From assembly GCA_016709305.1 (NCBI GenBank), contig JADJNA010000014.1, forward strand, positions 1-36,309: a stretch of 36,309 nucleotides of DNA, given 5' to 3'. Both the position numbers and the translations under genes were made by a program. This document shows, one piece after another, positions 8,355-16,503 of the stretch; position 1 is the first letter of the stretch; each line of letters opens with the position of its first letter. Under the pieces are notes generated by a model. It saw nothing but the letters and a program-made list of their open reading frames with translations. It was not told the origin of the DNA and searched no databases. The DNA is from Candidatus Villigracilis saccharophilus. GTDB lineage: Bacteria > Chloroflexota > Anaerolineae > Anaerolineales > Villigracilaceae.

Positions 8355-9541
8355 TATTGTCGTTCCGCCCACTCCACGATCTTCCGAAACCCAGCTTCGA
8401 CATCTTCATCTGACGCGGCGATCGTCATGCGGATGAAGCCTTCACCTTCTTCACCAAAAGCGGAACCGGGGACGAGTCCCACACCGACTTCATCCAGGAT
8501 CTTTTCACACATCTCAACTGAAGACATCTTCAAAGCACGCAGATCGAGGAAGAAATAGAAAGCACCTTGCGGAGGAATTACTTTTACTTTTTCACATTCC
8601 AGTTCATGCGAGAGACGAATCACCAAATCACGTCTCCTTGCATATCCAGCGCGCATCTCCGCAGTGACATCCTGCATGGCGGGGTCAGTCAACGCGAAGG
8701 CGGCGGCCTTTTGAATGAAGGGAGCTACACAGGTAATGGAGTTCTGACCTGCCTTCAAAGCGTTCTCAATAATGTGTGCGGGCGCGGCGAGGAATCCGAC
8801 GCGCCACCCCGTCATCGCATACGATTTGGAAAGGCTGTTCACAATCAGCGTGCGCTCTTTCGCGCCGTCAATTGCCGCAGCGGATGTAGGGCGCTCTTCA
8901 TAAAATAAACTTCCGTACACTTCATCGCTGACGATCCACAGGCTGTGTTCTTTCGCAAAATCTTGCAGCTTTTGCAGATACCCGCGGGTAGGGTACGCGC
9001 CCGTCGGGTTGGATGGATAGTTCAGGACGATGGCGCGGGTTTTGGGAGTCAACGCTTTCAGCCATGAGTCAAAATGAGGGATGAATCCACGCTCCGCGTC
9101 GGCGGGGGCAGGGACGCGGATCACATTCCCACGCAGCATGATGGCCATATTAGAATGAGTCGCCCATGAAGGATCTGGAATCAATACATCATCACCCGGG
9201 TTGAGAATGGATTGCATGGCGAGATAATAAGCATGAATGCCGCCGTGCGTAATGAGGATTTCGGAGGCGGGGTCGTAGGTGACTCCTTCGTCACGGATCA
9301 GCTTGTTTGCAACAGCAGCTCGCAGGTCGGGGTAGCCGCGCGAGGGACCGTAATGAGTGAGCCCGGCTTGCATCGCTTTGAAAGCCGCATCGGCAATGGC
9401 GGGATGAGTCCCGAAATCAGGGTCACCCACTTGCAGGCCGACAATTTTTTTTCCACTGGCTTTAAGCGCAAGGATGCGGTCGGCCATGGCGACCGTAGCG
9501 GATTGGCGAATAAGGTCAAATTGTGTATTGATGCTTTGCAT
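8354..9541 (-). CDS. Class I/II PLP-dependent aminotransferase (aspartate/aromatic type)
   Basis: A 395-residue fold-type I aminotransferase. Seen are GDPDFGTHP near the N terminus, NYPSNPTGAYPTRG (substrate and PLP contacts), IVSDEVYG with the PLP-binding Asp, and NSLSKSYAMTGWRVGF with the Schiff-base lysine at about residue 239. A C-terminal Arg in FIRMTIA would bind the substrate carboxylate. ATG at 9541 is preferred to an in-frame TTG at 9553. Position just upstream of pheA suggests a role in phenylalanine/tyrosine synthesis, for example transamination of phenylpyruvate or prephenate, but aspartate aminotransferase is equally possible. Confidence 0.85.
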   Translation of the reverse strand: MQSINTQFDLIRQSATVAMADRILALKASGKKIVGLQVGDPDFGTHPAIADAAFKAMQAGLTHYGPSRGYPDLRAAVANKLIRDEGVTYDPASEILITHGGIHAYYLAMQSILNPGDDVLIPDPSWATHSNMAIMLRGNVIRVPAPADAERGFIPHFDSWLKALTPKTRAIVLNYPSNPTGAYPTRGYLQKLQDFAKEHSLWIVSDEVYGSLFYEERPTSAAAIDGAKERTLIVNSLSKSYAMTGWRVGFLAAPAHIIENALKAGQNSITCVAPFIQKAAAFALTDPAMQDVTAEMRAGYARRRDLVIRLSHELECEKVKVIPPQGAFYFFLDLRALKMSSVEMCEKILDEVGVGLVPGSAFGEEGEGFIRMTIAASDEDVEAGFRKIVEWAERQ

Positions 9542-9594
9542 GGTTTTTTCCAATTCAAGGTCAGGATTACTTCGGTAGAAGAAATATCACCTCA

Positions 9595-9620
9595 CCGCAC
9601 TTGCGCGGATGCAAGTGCGG
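9595..9620. repeat. Perfect hairpin in the aminotransferase leader
   Basis: CCGCACTTGC (9595-9604) and GCAAGTGCGG (9611-9620) form a 10-bp stem with a 6-nt loop in the 5' leader of the aminotransferase-pheA unit, about 55 bp before the start codon. No T-run follows on the minus strand, so it is not a plain terminator. A leader regulatory role is possible but unsupported. Confidence 0.4.
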
Positions 9621-9656
9621 ATGTGACATCGTTTAATGGGCGAGAGTGTATCAAAC

Positions 9657-9689
9657 AAACAAAAATCCCGTCAACTGATTTGACGGGAT
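9657..9689 (-). terminator. Rho-independent terminator of the histidine kinase gene
   Basis: The stem ATCCCGTCAA/TTGACGGGAT (9665-9689) with a 5-nt loop is followed on the minus strand by TTTTTGTTTG. It lies 22 bp after the kinase stop codon and separates that gene from the aminotransferase operon. Confidence 0.8.
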
Positions 9690-9710
9690 AAATGGTCATC
9701 AAAAATAATC

Positions 9711-10976
9711 TTATTCCGCAAACGGTTGGATGTGCTCCGTCTCGTCAATTTTCAACTTGACTGGCAAAAGAAATGTGAAGGTGCTTCCAATGCCCTCGGT
9801 GCTTTCTGCCCAAATACGCCCGCCATGCATTTCTATCATCACTTTTGCCACTGACAATCCAAGTCCCATGCCGCCATGTTTGCGCGTCAGATGCGATTCA
9901 ACCTGATAGAATCTGTCAAACACATGTGGCAGTTCTTCAGCGGGAATGCCGACGCCGTCATCCTCAATACTCACTTTCACAAACTTGGATTGAAGCTCAC
10001 TATGAATGATGACATGCCCGCCCTGGTTGGTGAATGTAATTGCATTCTTTAAAAGGTTGCTCAGCGCGATCGCTACTTTGCTGCCATCTGCATCTACAAA
10101 AAGTTCCTGACCACCCGCCAGCATCACCTTTAGTGTGATATTTTTCTGTAAGGCCATTTCACGAAACGAAGCGACAACGTCTTCGATGACGCGCGCAATG
10201 GAAATTTTCCGCTGACGAATGCGCGCACCGCCTGTTTGATAATTATCAACGCTGGACAGGCTCTCAATGATCTCTTTTAGCCTGGTGGCATTGCGAATGA
10301 TCGCATCCACCTGTTCTTGATGATTATCACCGATCAATTCACGCAAAAACGTCGAATGCCCGAGGATCAACCCGAGCGGCGTGCGCAATTCATGGGAAGT
10401 GATCGCGATAAATTCATTCTTCAAGCGGTCAAGATCACGCGCCTCGCTTTGATAGGAAATGACATTGCCTTCAAGGATCTCATTTTGCATGGCCGTCGTG
10501 GCAAGCGCAGACAAGGCTTCGAGAAGAGCGATATCATCCTCGGTATAATACGATTCATTCTTCTTGTTGAAAACCTCAAAGACCCCAACAGGTTTTCCGT
10601 GCAATAAAAGTGGAACAGCCAAAAGGGAGCGGGTCGTGAAGCCGGCCAGTTCATCAATTTTGCTATAATGACGGCTGTCATTCTTTACATCGTTGATAAT
10701 CAGCGGTTTGATATTCAGAAAAACCCAGCCAGCCGCACTTGAATCTAAAGGAATTCTTGCAGAGCTGATGGCATCCCGATGGAACCACGGCACATACTTA
10801 AAAGTAAGTTCGCGTGAAATCTCATCGTACTCCATTAATGACGCACTCTCGCTCTCGGTCAATTCAGAGGCGGCAGATAAAATGGAACGCAAATATGTCT
10901 CAAGGTCCACGGATGTACCAAGATTACGCGTTACTTCAAGGAGACGATTAAGGAGTTTCGATTGATCCACAACCAT
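9711..10976 (-). CDS. Soluble GAF-domain sensor histidine kinase
   Basis: A 421-residue two-component kinase without membrane segments, so it senses a cytoplasmic signal. The GAF domain spans about residues 20-165 (SRSLLAVPLLLHGKPVGVFEVF, here LLAVPLLLHGKPVGVFEVF is its core strand). A linker leads to the dimerisation/phosphoacceptor domain with SHELRTPLG, His195. The ATPase part has the N box NLLKNAITFTNQGG, G1 DDGVGIP, F box FDRFYQ and G2 GGMGLGLSVAKVM. No response regulator lies beside it, so it is an orphan. A TATAAT on the minus strand at 10999-10994 may be its -10 box. It is divergent from the inositol-phosphate synthase gene. Confidence 0.9.
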   Translation of the reverse strand: MVVDQSKLLNRLLEVTRNLGTSVDLETYLRSILSAASELTESESASLMEYDEISRELTFKYVPWFHRDAISSARIPLDSSAAGWVFLNIKPLIINDVKNDSRHYSKIDELAGFTTRSLLAVPLLLHGKPVGVFEVFNKKNESYYTEDDIALLEALSALATTAMQNEILEGNVISYQSEARDLDRLKNEFIAITSHELRTPLGLILGHSTFLRELIGDNHQEQVDAIIRNATRLKEIIESLSSVDNYQTGGARIRQRKISIARVIEDVVASFREMALQKNITLKVMLAGGQELFVDADGSKVAIALSNLLKNAITFTNQGGHVIIHSELQSKFVKVSIEDDGVGIPAEELPHVFDRFYQVESHLTRKHGGMGLGLSVAKVMIEMHGGRIWAESTEGIGSTFTFLLPVKLKIDETEHIQPFAE

Positions 10977-11072
10977 GGCTAGCCTATAGTAAGATTATAC
11001 ATCACGGGTCTATCTGGATTACAGGTTGGCAAATACATAAAATTGCAATTAAATATCAAGGAGAGATTTGTT

Positions 11073-12158
11073 ATGGCAAACAGAAAAGTACGTGTCGCCA
11101 TTATTGGCGTGGGAAATTGCGCATCGTCGCTGGTTCAGGGTGTTCAGTTTTACAAGAACGCCAAACAGGATGAGACCATCCCTGGCATTATGCATACACA
11201 ACTCGGCGAGTATCATGTCGGAGATATCGAATTCACCCTCGCCATTGACGTAAACATAAACAAAGTCGGCAAGGATCTTTCAGAAGCCATTTTCGCCGAG
11301 CCAAATAATACATTCAAGTTTTCAGAAGTTCCTCACCTCAACGCCCCGGTCGTGCGCGGCATGACCCATGATGGTCTTGGCAAATACTTAAGTGAGATCA
11401 TCACCAAGGCACCCGGGCCTACCGCGGACATCGTCAAACTGCTTAAAGAAACAAAAACGGATGTCATCATCAACTTCCTGCCTGTTGGCTCTGAAATGGC
11501 GACGAAGTGGTATGTGGAACAGGCGCTTGAAGCGGGCTGCGCATTTGTTAATGCCATTCCTGTATTTATCGCATCCTCCGAATATTGGGGCAAGCGCTTC
11601 CGCGACGCAGGCCTGCCCATTCTCGGAGATGACATCAAGAGTCAGGTCGGCGCGACAATCGTTCATCGTGTGCTGACCAGCCTGTTCGTGGATCGCGGCG
11701 TGAAGATCGACCGCACCTATCAACTTAACTTTGGCGGCAACACCGATTTCCTCAACATGCTCGAACGCGAACGTCTTGAAAGCAAAAAGATCTCAAAGAC
11801 CAACGCGGTCACAAGCATGGTACCCTACGATATGGGCAAGGATAATGTCCACGTTGGGCCAAGCGACCATGTGCCGTGGCTGACCGACCGCAAGTGGTGT
11901 TACATCCGTATGGAGGGCACCACCTTCGGCAATGTCCCGCTCAACTTGGAATTAAAACTTGAAGTGTGGGACAGTCCCAACTCCGCAGGCGTGATGATTG
12001 ACGCTGTGCGCTGCGCCAAGATCGCACTTGACCGCGAACTCGCCGGTCCCATTGTTGGACCATCCTCTTATTTCTTCAAGACCCCGCCGCAACAGTTCCG
12101 TGACGATATCTGCCGTGATAAAGTGGAAGATTTCGTCTCAGGCAGAAGCGACGAATAA
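11073..12158 (+). CDS. Inositol-3-phosphate synthase
   Basis: Converts glucose 6-phosphate to inositol 3-phosphate with NAD, the first step to phosphatidylinositol lipids or inositol-phosphate solutes. The 361-residue protein is of the short bacterial/archaeal Ino1 type. Seen are the Rossmann motif VAIIGVGNCASSLVQG at the N terminus, INFLPVGSEMATKWY, GDDIKSQVGATIVHR and NFGGNTDFLNM, all around the NAD and substrate sites, and KVEVWDSPNSAG-like LEVWDSPNSAGVMIDAVR near the end. The ATG at 11073 is chosen over an upstream in-frame codon because AAGGAGAG lies 9 bp before it. It is monocistronic: a kinase diverges on the left and a terminator follows. Confidence 0.93.
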   Translation: MANRKVRVAIIGVGNCASSLVQGVQFYKNAKQDETIPGIMHTQLGEYHVGDIEFTLAIDVNINKVGKDLSEAIFAEPNNTFKFSEVPHLNAPVVRGMTHDGLGKYLSEIITKAPGPTADIVKLLKETKTDVIINFLPVGSEMATKWYVEQALEAGCAFVNAIPVFIASSEYWGKRFRDAGLPILGDDIKSQVGATIVHRVLTSLFVDRGVKIDRTYQLNFGGNTDFLNMLERERLESKKISKTNAVTSMVPYDMGKDNVHVGPSDHVPWLTDRKWCYIRMEGTTFGNVPLNLELKLEVWDSPNSAGVMIDAVRCAKIALDRELAGPIVGPSSYFFKTPPQQFRDDICRDKVEDFVSGRSDE

Positions 12159-12177
12159 AAGATAAATCAATGATTAG

Positions 12178-12211
12178 AGAGACGTTTGCATAAGCAGACG
12201 TCTCTTTTTTT
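12178..12211 (+). terminator. Terminator after inositol-3-phosphate synthase
   Basis: AGAGACGT (12178-12185) pairs with ACGTCTCT (12198-12205), with an inner TGC/GCA, followed by a run of seven T. Confidence 0.85.
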
Positions 12212-12215
12212 CAGG

Positions 12216-12221
12216 TAGAAT
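12216..12221 (+). promoter_or_regulatory. -10 box 7 nt before the start codon (leaderless type)
   Basis: TAGAAT lies exactly 7 nt upstream of the ATG at 12229 and no Shine-Dalgarno sequence is present, which places the start of transcription at or next to the AUG. No convincing -35 box is seen; the preceding terminator occupies that region. Confidence 0.45.
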
Positions 12222-12228
12222 TTGCCAT

Positions 12229-13383
12229 ATGGAAAAAATTCGCTTCATTCTTAACCTTGGCCTGCTTGCTGTCCTATTGGCAGCCTGCCAACCCGCAGCA
12301 GCCACTGCCGACCCGGGGATCGTAATGACCGCAGCGATAGAAACAGCCTTCGCTCAGATCAACGTTCCAACCTCTACATTAATTCCAACCGAAACTCCCA
12401 TTCCCACTGCAACCGTTCCACGCACACCGCCTGCGTTACCGTCTGCCTTTACAACAACCGTATTGCATCCTCTGGATACCCCTCACACGTATATCCAGGA
12501 TTCTTGTCAGTACCTCAAAGCCAAATGGGATCCCAATCATGCCGCGCCCGGCACGATCGTATTGGTGATCATGTTCCACGGCATCAACAAAGACTCAAGT
12601 TCTCTGGATGCCAACGACATCACAGTGAAAGATTTTGATAAATTAATGGGCAGCCTCAAGGAGCTTGGATTCGAAGCTATTAACGCCACGCAGCTTGCAG
12701 ATTTTCTGGACAGCAACGCGCCAATCCCCAAACGCTCGGTGGTGTTGACTTACGATGACAGGCATACTGCCGAAGCCTTTGAACATTTCCGCCCGTATTA
12801 TGAACAGTGGGGTTGGCCGGTGATCAATGGCTGGATCAGCGCATTTGGCGCGGATGACCAATTCCTCCAGGAAAATGTTGTTCTCTCCAAAGAAGGCTGG
12901 GTGGATTATCAGGCGCATGGCGTGATCCACAACATCAACATCAGTCCCAATTCAACGGATGAGTTCATCCGCAGCGAACTGCAAGGCTCGATCGACAACC
13001 TGAAAAAACATTTCGAAAAAACGCCTGTCGCCTATATCTGGCCGGGCGGTGGATTCACGCCGCGCGGCGCGCAGGTTGCGCGGGAGGTCGGCTATCGTGT
13101 CGGATTCACCGTCAATCCGCGCGGACCGATCATGTTCAACTGGATTCCGCTCGCAGATGCGCCAGACGCGGGACGTCCTGCTTTCATTCCTGAAGGCCCG
13201 GTTAATGATCCACGGCTGACCTTGCCGCGTTACTGGCCGACCCAGGTACTCGGAGCATTGGATACCATCCGTATCATGGGAAATGATGCCGCCGCGTACG
13301 CTGAACAAAACAAAGCCACCGAGTTGGAATATTATGATATTGTCTGCGCTCCGATATTGGGTTCCATTCCAGGCATGCCGTAA
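12229..13383 (+). CDS. Polysaccharide deacetylase-fold lipoprotein
   Basis: A 384-residue lipoprotein: signal peptide with lipobox LLAAC (Cys20), a Thr/Pro-rich linker to about residue 75, then a NodB-like (carbohydrate esterase 4) domain. Motif 1 is TYDDR (Asp176, Asp177) instead of the usual TFDDG; motif 2 is H-G-V-I-H (His230, His234), which keeps both metal ligands; the WPGGGF segment replaces the usual R-P-P-G motif 3. It would act on surface or cell-wall glycans outside the membrane. A paralogue follows directly at 13451-14566. The catalytic residues are largely preserved, so activity is plausible; the substrate is unknown. Confidence 0.75.
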   Translation: MEKIRFILNLGLLAVLLAACQPAAATADPGIVMTAAIETAFAQINVPTSTLIPTETPIPTATVPRTPPALPSAFTTTVLHPLDTPHTYIQDSCQYLKAKWDPNHAAPGTIVLVIMFHGINKDSSSLDANDITVKDFDKLMGSLKELGFEAINATQLADFLDSNAPIPKRSVVLTYDDRHTAEAFEHFRPYYEQWGWPVINGWISAFGADDQFLQENVVLSKEGWVDYQAHGVIHNINISPNSTDEFIRSELQGSIDNLKKHFEKTPVAYIWPGGGFTPRGAQVAREVGYRVGFTVNPRGPIMFNWIPLADAPDAGRPAFIPEGPVNDPRLTLPRYWPTQVLGALDTIRIMGNDAAAYAEQNKATELEYYDIVCAPILGSIPGMP

Positions 13384-13437
13384 TAACGAAACCTTCAATT
13401 CAAAATCTCCAGCATCCAGACATAGTTGAATATCGTT

Positions 13438-13443
13438 TACAAT
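13438..13443 (+). promoter_or_regulatory. -10 box 7 nt before the start codon (leaderless type)
   Basis: TACAAT lies exactly 7 nt before the ATG at 13451, with no Shine-Dalgarno sequence between. This is the same arrangement as upstream of the paralogue at 12229. Confidence 0.45.
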
Positions 13444-13450
13444 CAAACTC

Positions 13451-14566
13451 ATGATAAAGCAAGTATCCAACACAAAACATATCCTCTACCGAGTTGCAAG
13501 TGTCCTGACCCTGATCTTCATTCTTATCTCATGCGAAGCATTTACAACCAGCCCTTCGCAAACAACCGATCCAGCTGAAACCGCTGTCACACAGACTGGT
13601 CAAACGAATCCAACGCCTGAACTTCCTGCCATCTATCAATCCCAGTATTTAAATCCGCTGGACAAGCCGCGTACATATGTCGAAGAAACCTGTAAATATT
13701 TAAAGAATAGATGGAATCCGCTGAATGCCGAACCCGGCACAGTCGTCATGGTGATCCACTTCCACAACATCACCAACAGCCCAACCGGAGACCCGGAAAG
13801 TATTGCCCTGATCGAATTCCAAAAGATCATGCAGCAGCTCAAAGTCCAGGGCTTTGAAGCGATCCCCACAAAAAAATTCCTGTTCTTTATGGAGCAAAAT
13901 ATTAAGATCCCGCCCCGTTCTGTTTTGATCATCCAGGATGGCAATTACGATGCGCAATATTACGCAAGATACTTCCGTGAATATTGGAATAGCTGGGGGT
14001 GGACGGTCGTTAATGCATGGCAAAGCCAGGCTGAGATCCCGGATACTTTATGGGAAGAGAACATGGCTTTGGAAAGGGAATCATTTGTCGACCATCAAGC
14101 GCAGGGAATAAGCGCGGATATCACCTTATCCGATGAATCCTCAAAGGCGATCATCACACGCGAATTGGATGGCTCGCTCTCGGCATTTGCCGAACATTTT
14201 GCCAAGACTCCGTATGCCTTTATCTGGCCTAATGGCGGATTTGGCATGCGCCCGATACAGGCGGCCCGTCAACTAGGCTACCAGCTTGGTTTTACATCCA
14301 ACTCACGCGGACCTGTGATGTATAACTGGGTACCGCTTGCTGATGCAGTTGATCCTGAGCGTCCAGGCCATCTCCCGGAAGCGTTGATCAATGACCCATT
14401 GATGACCATCCCGCGTTATTCACCAGACGAAGCGCTTGATGCAATTGACGCAGTCCGCGCTTCCGGTAAGGAAGCCGCGGCATACGCGGAAGCGAATCAA
14501 GCCAAAGAAGTTGAATATTACGAGGCGATATGCAGGGCAGAATATGGTCCCCTGCCAACCCCATAA
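13451..14566 (+). CDS. Deacetylase-fold lipoprotein, catalytically degenerate paralogue
   Basis: A 371-residue lipoprotein with signal peptide and lipobox LISC (Cys28). It aligns along its full length with the product of 12229-13383: LNPLDKPRTYVEETCKYLK versus its counterpart, PYAFIWPNGGFGMRP versus PVAYIWPGGGFTPRG, and MYNWVPLADA versus MFNWIPLADA. At motif 1 the two Asp become Asp163-Gly164 (IIQDGN), and at motif 2 both metal-binding His are replaced (Gln218, Ala222). The fold is kept but metal-dependent deacetylation looks impossible, so it may bind glycans or partner the first protein. Tandem duplication is clear. Confidence 0.7.
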   Translation: MIKQVSNTKHILYRVASVLTLIFILISCEAFTTSPSQTTDPAETAVTQTGQTNPTPELPAIYQSQYLNPLDKPRTYVEETCKYLKNRWNPLNAEPGTVVMVIHFHNITNSPTGDPESIALIEFQKIMQQLKVQGFEAIPTKKFLFFMEQNIKIPPRSVLIIQDGNYDAQYYARYFREYWNSWGWTVVNAWQSQAEIPDTLWEENMALERESFVDHQAQGISADITLSDESSKAIITRELDGSLSAFAEHFAKTPYAFIWPNGGFGMRPIQAARQLGYQLGFTSNSRGPVMYNWVPLADAVDPERPGHLPEALINDPLMTIPRYSPDEALDAIDAVRASGKEAAAYAEANQAKEVEYYEAICRAEYGPLPTP

Positions 14567-14586
14567 CCGATAAATGGAGGTCTCTC

Positions 14587-14931
14587 ATGTCTGAGTGTAT
14601 TTTTTGCAAGATCATCACCGGCGATATTCCAAGCACCACCGTATTTCGCGATGAACAGGTCACAGCCTTTCGCGATATCAACCCCGCCGCGCCGACTCAT
14701 ATTCTGCTTGTGCCGAACAGGCACATTGACTCGGTCAATGCGCTGACAGGTGAAGATGAACAACTCGTCGGGCATCTGGTCAAAGTGGCTGGGCAGCTGG
14801 CCGCGCAGGAAGGGATCGCAGAGGGCGGCTATCGCCTGATCATCAACACAAATGCAGACGCCGGGCAAACAGTCTTCCATATCCATTTGCATCTTTTGGG
14901 CGGCTCGCCAATGAAACACCCAATGGGATAA
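14587..14931 (+). CDS. HIT-family (HINT-like) protein
   Basis: A 114-residue histidine-triad nucleotide-binding protein that probably hydrolyses adenosine 5'-phosphoramidates or related nucleotides in the cytoplasm. It has ECIFCKIITGDIPS at the N terminus, with the two Cys of zinc-binding HINT proteins, AFRDINPAAPTHILLVP in the middle and the triad HIHLHL (His98, His100, His102). The start at 14587 is preferred because GGAGG lies 7 bp upstream; an earlier in-frame start overlaps nothing useful. It lies 20 bp after the degenerate deacetylase gene and may be co-transcribed with it. Confidence 0.93.
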   Translation: MSECIFCKIITGDIPSTTVFRDEQVTAFRDINPAAPTHILLVPNRHIDSVNALTGEDEQLVGHLVKVAGQLAAQEGIAEGGYRLIINTNADAGQTVFHIHLHLLGGSPMKHPMG

Positions 14932-14939
14932 AATATACA

Positions 14940-14972
14940 GCGACCAGCGGACAAACGGCTGGTCGCTTTTTT
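14940..14972 (+). terminator. Terminator after the HIT gene
   Basis: GCGACCAGC (14940-14948) pairs with GCTGGTCGC (14958-14966), followed by TTTTTT. Confidence 0.88.
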
Positions 14973-14973
14973 A

Positions 14974-15002
14974 TTGACTTGTAAAAAAATATCGAATATA
15001 AA
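14974..15002 (+). promoter_or_regulatory. Promoter of the thyX-like gene
   Basis: TTGACT (14974-14979), a 17-bp spacer and TATAAA (14997-15002). The expected start is near 15009, giving a short leader with AGGAGT 6-7 bp before the ATG at 15032. Confidence 0.7.
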
Positions 15003-15031
15003 CTGCACATTTACAATCATTAGGAGTCCCC

Positions 15032-16455
15032 ATGCCTGAACGAGAAATTTACCTGCTTTCCCCGCGCGCCCTCAGCCCCGAAACCATTGCGGTCGCGTTC
15101 GCCAAAACATCGCGTGCGCCTGAATCATTTCGCGAGATCGCCGCAGAGTTAAGTGATGAGCAATCTGCAAAATTCCACGAGAAATGGGTCGTGGGCTATG
15201 GTCACGCTTCGGTGGCGGAACATGCAGTTTTACATTTTGCATTTGAAAATGTTTCGCGCATCGCCATCGAAACGATCGAAAGCAGCCGATTGGCATCCTA
15301 CACAGAAAAATCCACCCGCTACCAAAAATGGGGACAATTTGACTTTACGATTCCACCCGAACTGGACGGACTTCCACTACGGGACGAATTCGTCGACACT
15401 GTACGCTTCCTTTTCTCGACCTATGCTGAGTCGCTTGACCCGGTAAAGAATCTCATCTTAGAGAGATCCCCACGCCGCGAGAATGAAAGTGATGAAGCCT
15501 ATGACCGCCGCATCCGTTCACAATACGTGGACAGATGTCGCTTCATTCTGCCTGCCGCCGCGAACGCCAACGTCGGCATGACCGCCAACGTGCGTATCGT
15601 TGAAATGATCATCCGCAAAATGCTTTCCCACCCGCTCGCGGAAGTGCGTCAGATCGGCGAGAAGATGAAGGAAGTGGCTAAAGCAGAAACGCCCACGTTG
15701 GTTAAGTATGCAGATGCGGTTCCATATTTTGTTGAAACAGTACAGGAAATCGCCCTCAGCCCAACCCCTCTCCCCAGGGGGGAAGGACAAGGGCTGAGGG
15801 AAGACTGGTGTACCTTAATCGACTACGACAAAGACGGCGAAAAGAAAATCCTTGCCGCCGCGTTGTATCGCTTCAATGAAATGTCATTTACGAATGCGCT
15901 GGCTTATATCGAAGCATTATCAGAGTCAGAGAAAGCTGAACTGGCAGACACATTACTCAAGCGCTTAACCGCTACGATGTACCCTTGCGCGAATTGGAAT
16001 ATTCCACTTATACATTCGATTTCGTCATGGACCAGGGCGCTTATGCCGAATTCAAACGTCACCGCATGATGACCCAGACGCCGCAGAGACTGTCCACGCG
16101 ACTGGGGTACACGATACCGCGCCTCGTGACAGAAGCAGGGTTTGGGTCGAAGTATGAAGCGGCGATGCAGTCCGCGATTCAAATGTACGAGAAGTTCTAT
16201 GCGTTCAACCCCGATGTCGCGCAGTATATTGTTCCCAACGGATTCAATCGGCGCGTACTGGCGCAATTCAATTTGCGTGAAGCGTTCGCGTTCTGCCAAT
16301 TGCGGAGCGCGGCCAACGCGCATTTTTCGATCCGCAGGGTGGCGCAAAAAATATACGAAGAGATGGCGCGCGTGCACCCACTCTTGACGAAATATATGAA
16401 GTTATATGATGAAACCTGGGAACAGGTGGAAGAAAATTATTTCACGCAGGTGTAA
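15032..16455 (+). CDS. Double-domain ThyX-like (flavin-dependent thymidylate synthase) protein, frameshifted
   Basis: Two ThyX-like halves in one chain of about 474 residues. The N half (about 40-115) has GHASVAEHAVLHFAF, ENVSRIAIETIE and SSRLASYTEKSTRY, which matches the ThyX motif RHR-x7-SxR except that RHR has become SSR. The C half has RHRMMTQTPQRLSTR, with RHR kept but nine residues before STR. ThyX makes dTMP from dUMP with FAD, NADPH and methylene-tetrahydrofolate; whether this fused form does so is uncertain. The frame breaks near 15970, where one missing C restores RYDVPLRELEYSTYTF. A 48-bp palindromic insertion lies in frame at 15753-15800. Good promoter and ribosome-binding site upstream. 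Confidence 0.8.
15753..15800. repeat. 48-bp palindromic element inserted in frame in the thyX-like gene
   Basis: Arms CCCTCAGCCC (15753-15762) and GGGCTGAGGG (15791-15800) are perfect inverted repeats around a C-rich then G-rich centre. Its length is 16 codons, so the frame is kept; it encodes a Pro/Gly-rich stretch (SPTPLPRGEGQG) unlike the rest of the protein. Similar C-rich/G-rich palindromes are common dispersed repeats in bacterial genomes. Confidence 0.65.
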
Positions 16456-16458
16456 AAA

Positions 16459-16494
16459 GTGCAGGGGCGCGGCAATGCGCCCCTGGCACTTATT
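16459..16494. terminator. Bidirectional terminator between thyX-like and aldo/keto reductase genes
   Basis: GTGCAGGGGCGC (16459-16470) pairs with GCGCCCCTGGCAC (16477-16489) with one bulged G. T-rich tails occur on both sides (TTATTT on plus, TTTTT on minus), fitting the two convergent genes. Confidence 0.7.
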
Positions 16495-16503
16495 TAATCG
16501 TCG

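Noticed and set aside
9555..9660. T-box or amino-acid attenuator before the aminotransferase gene
   Set aside because: Only one hairpin is seen; no T-box sequence, no leader peptide rich in aromatic codons and no T-run.
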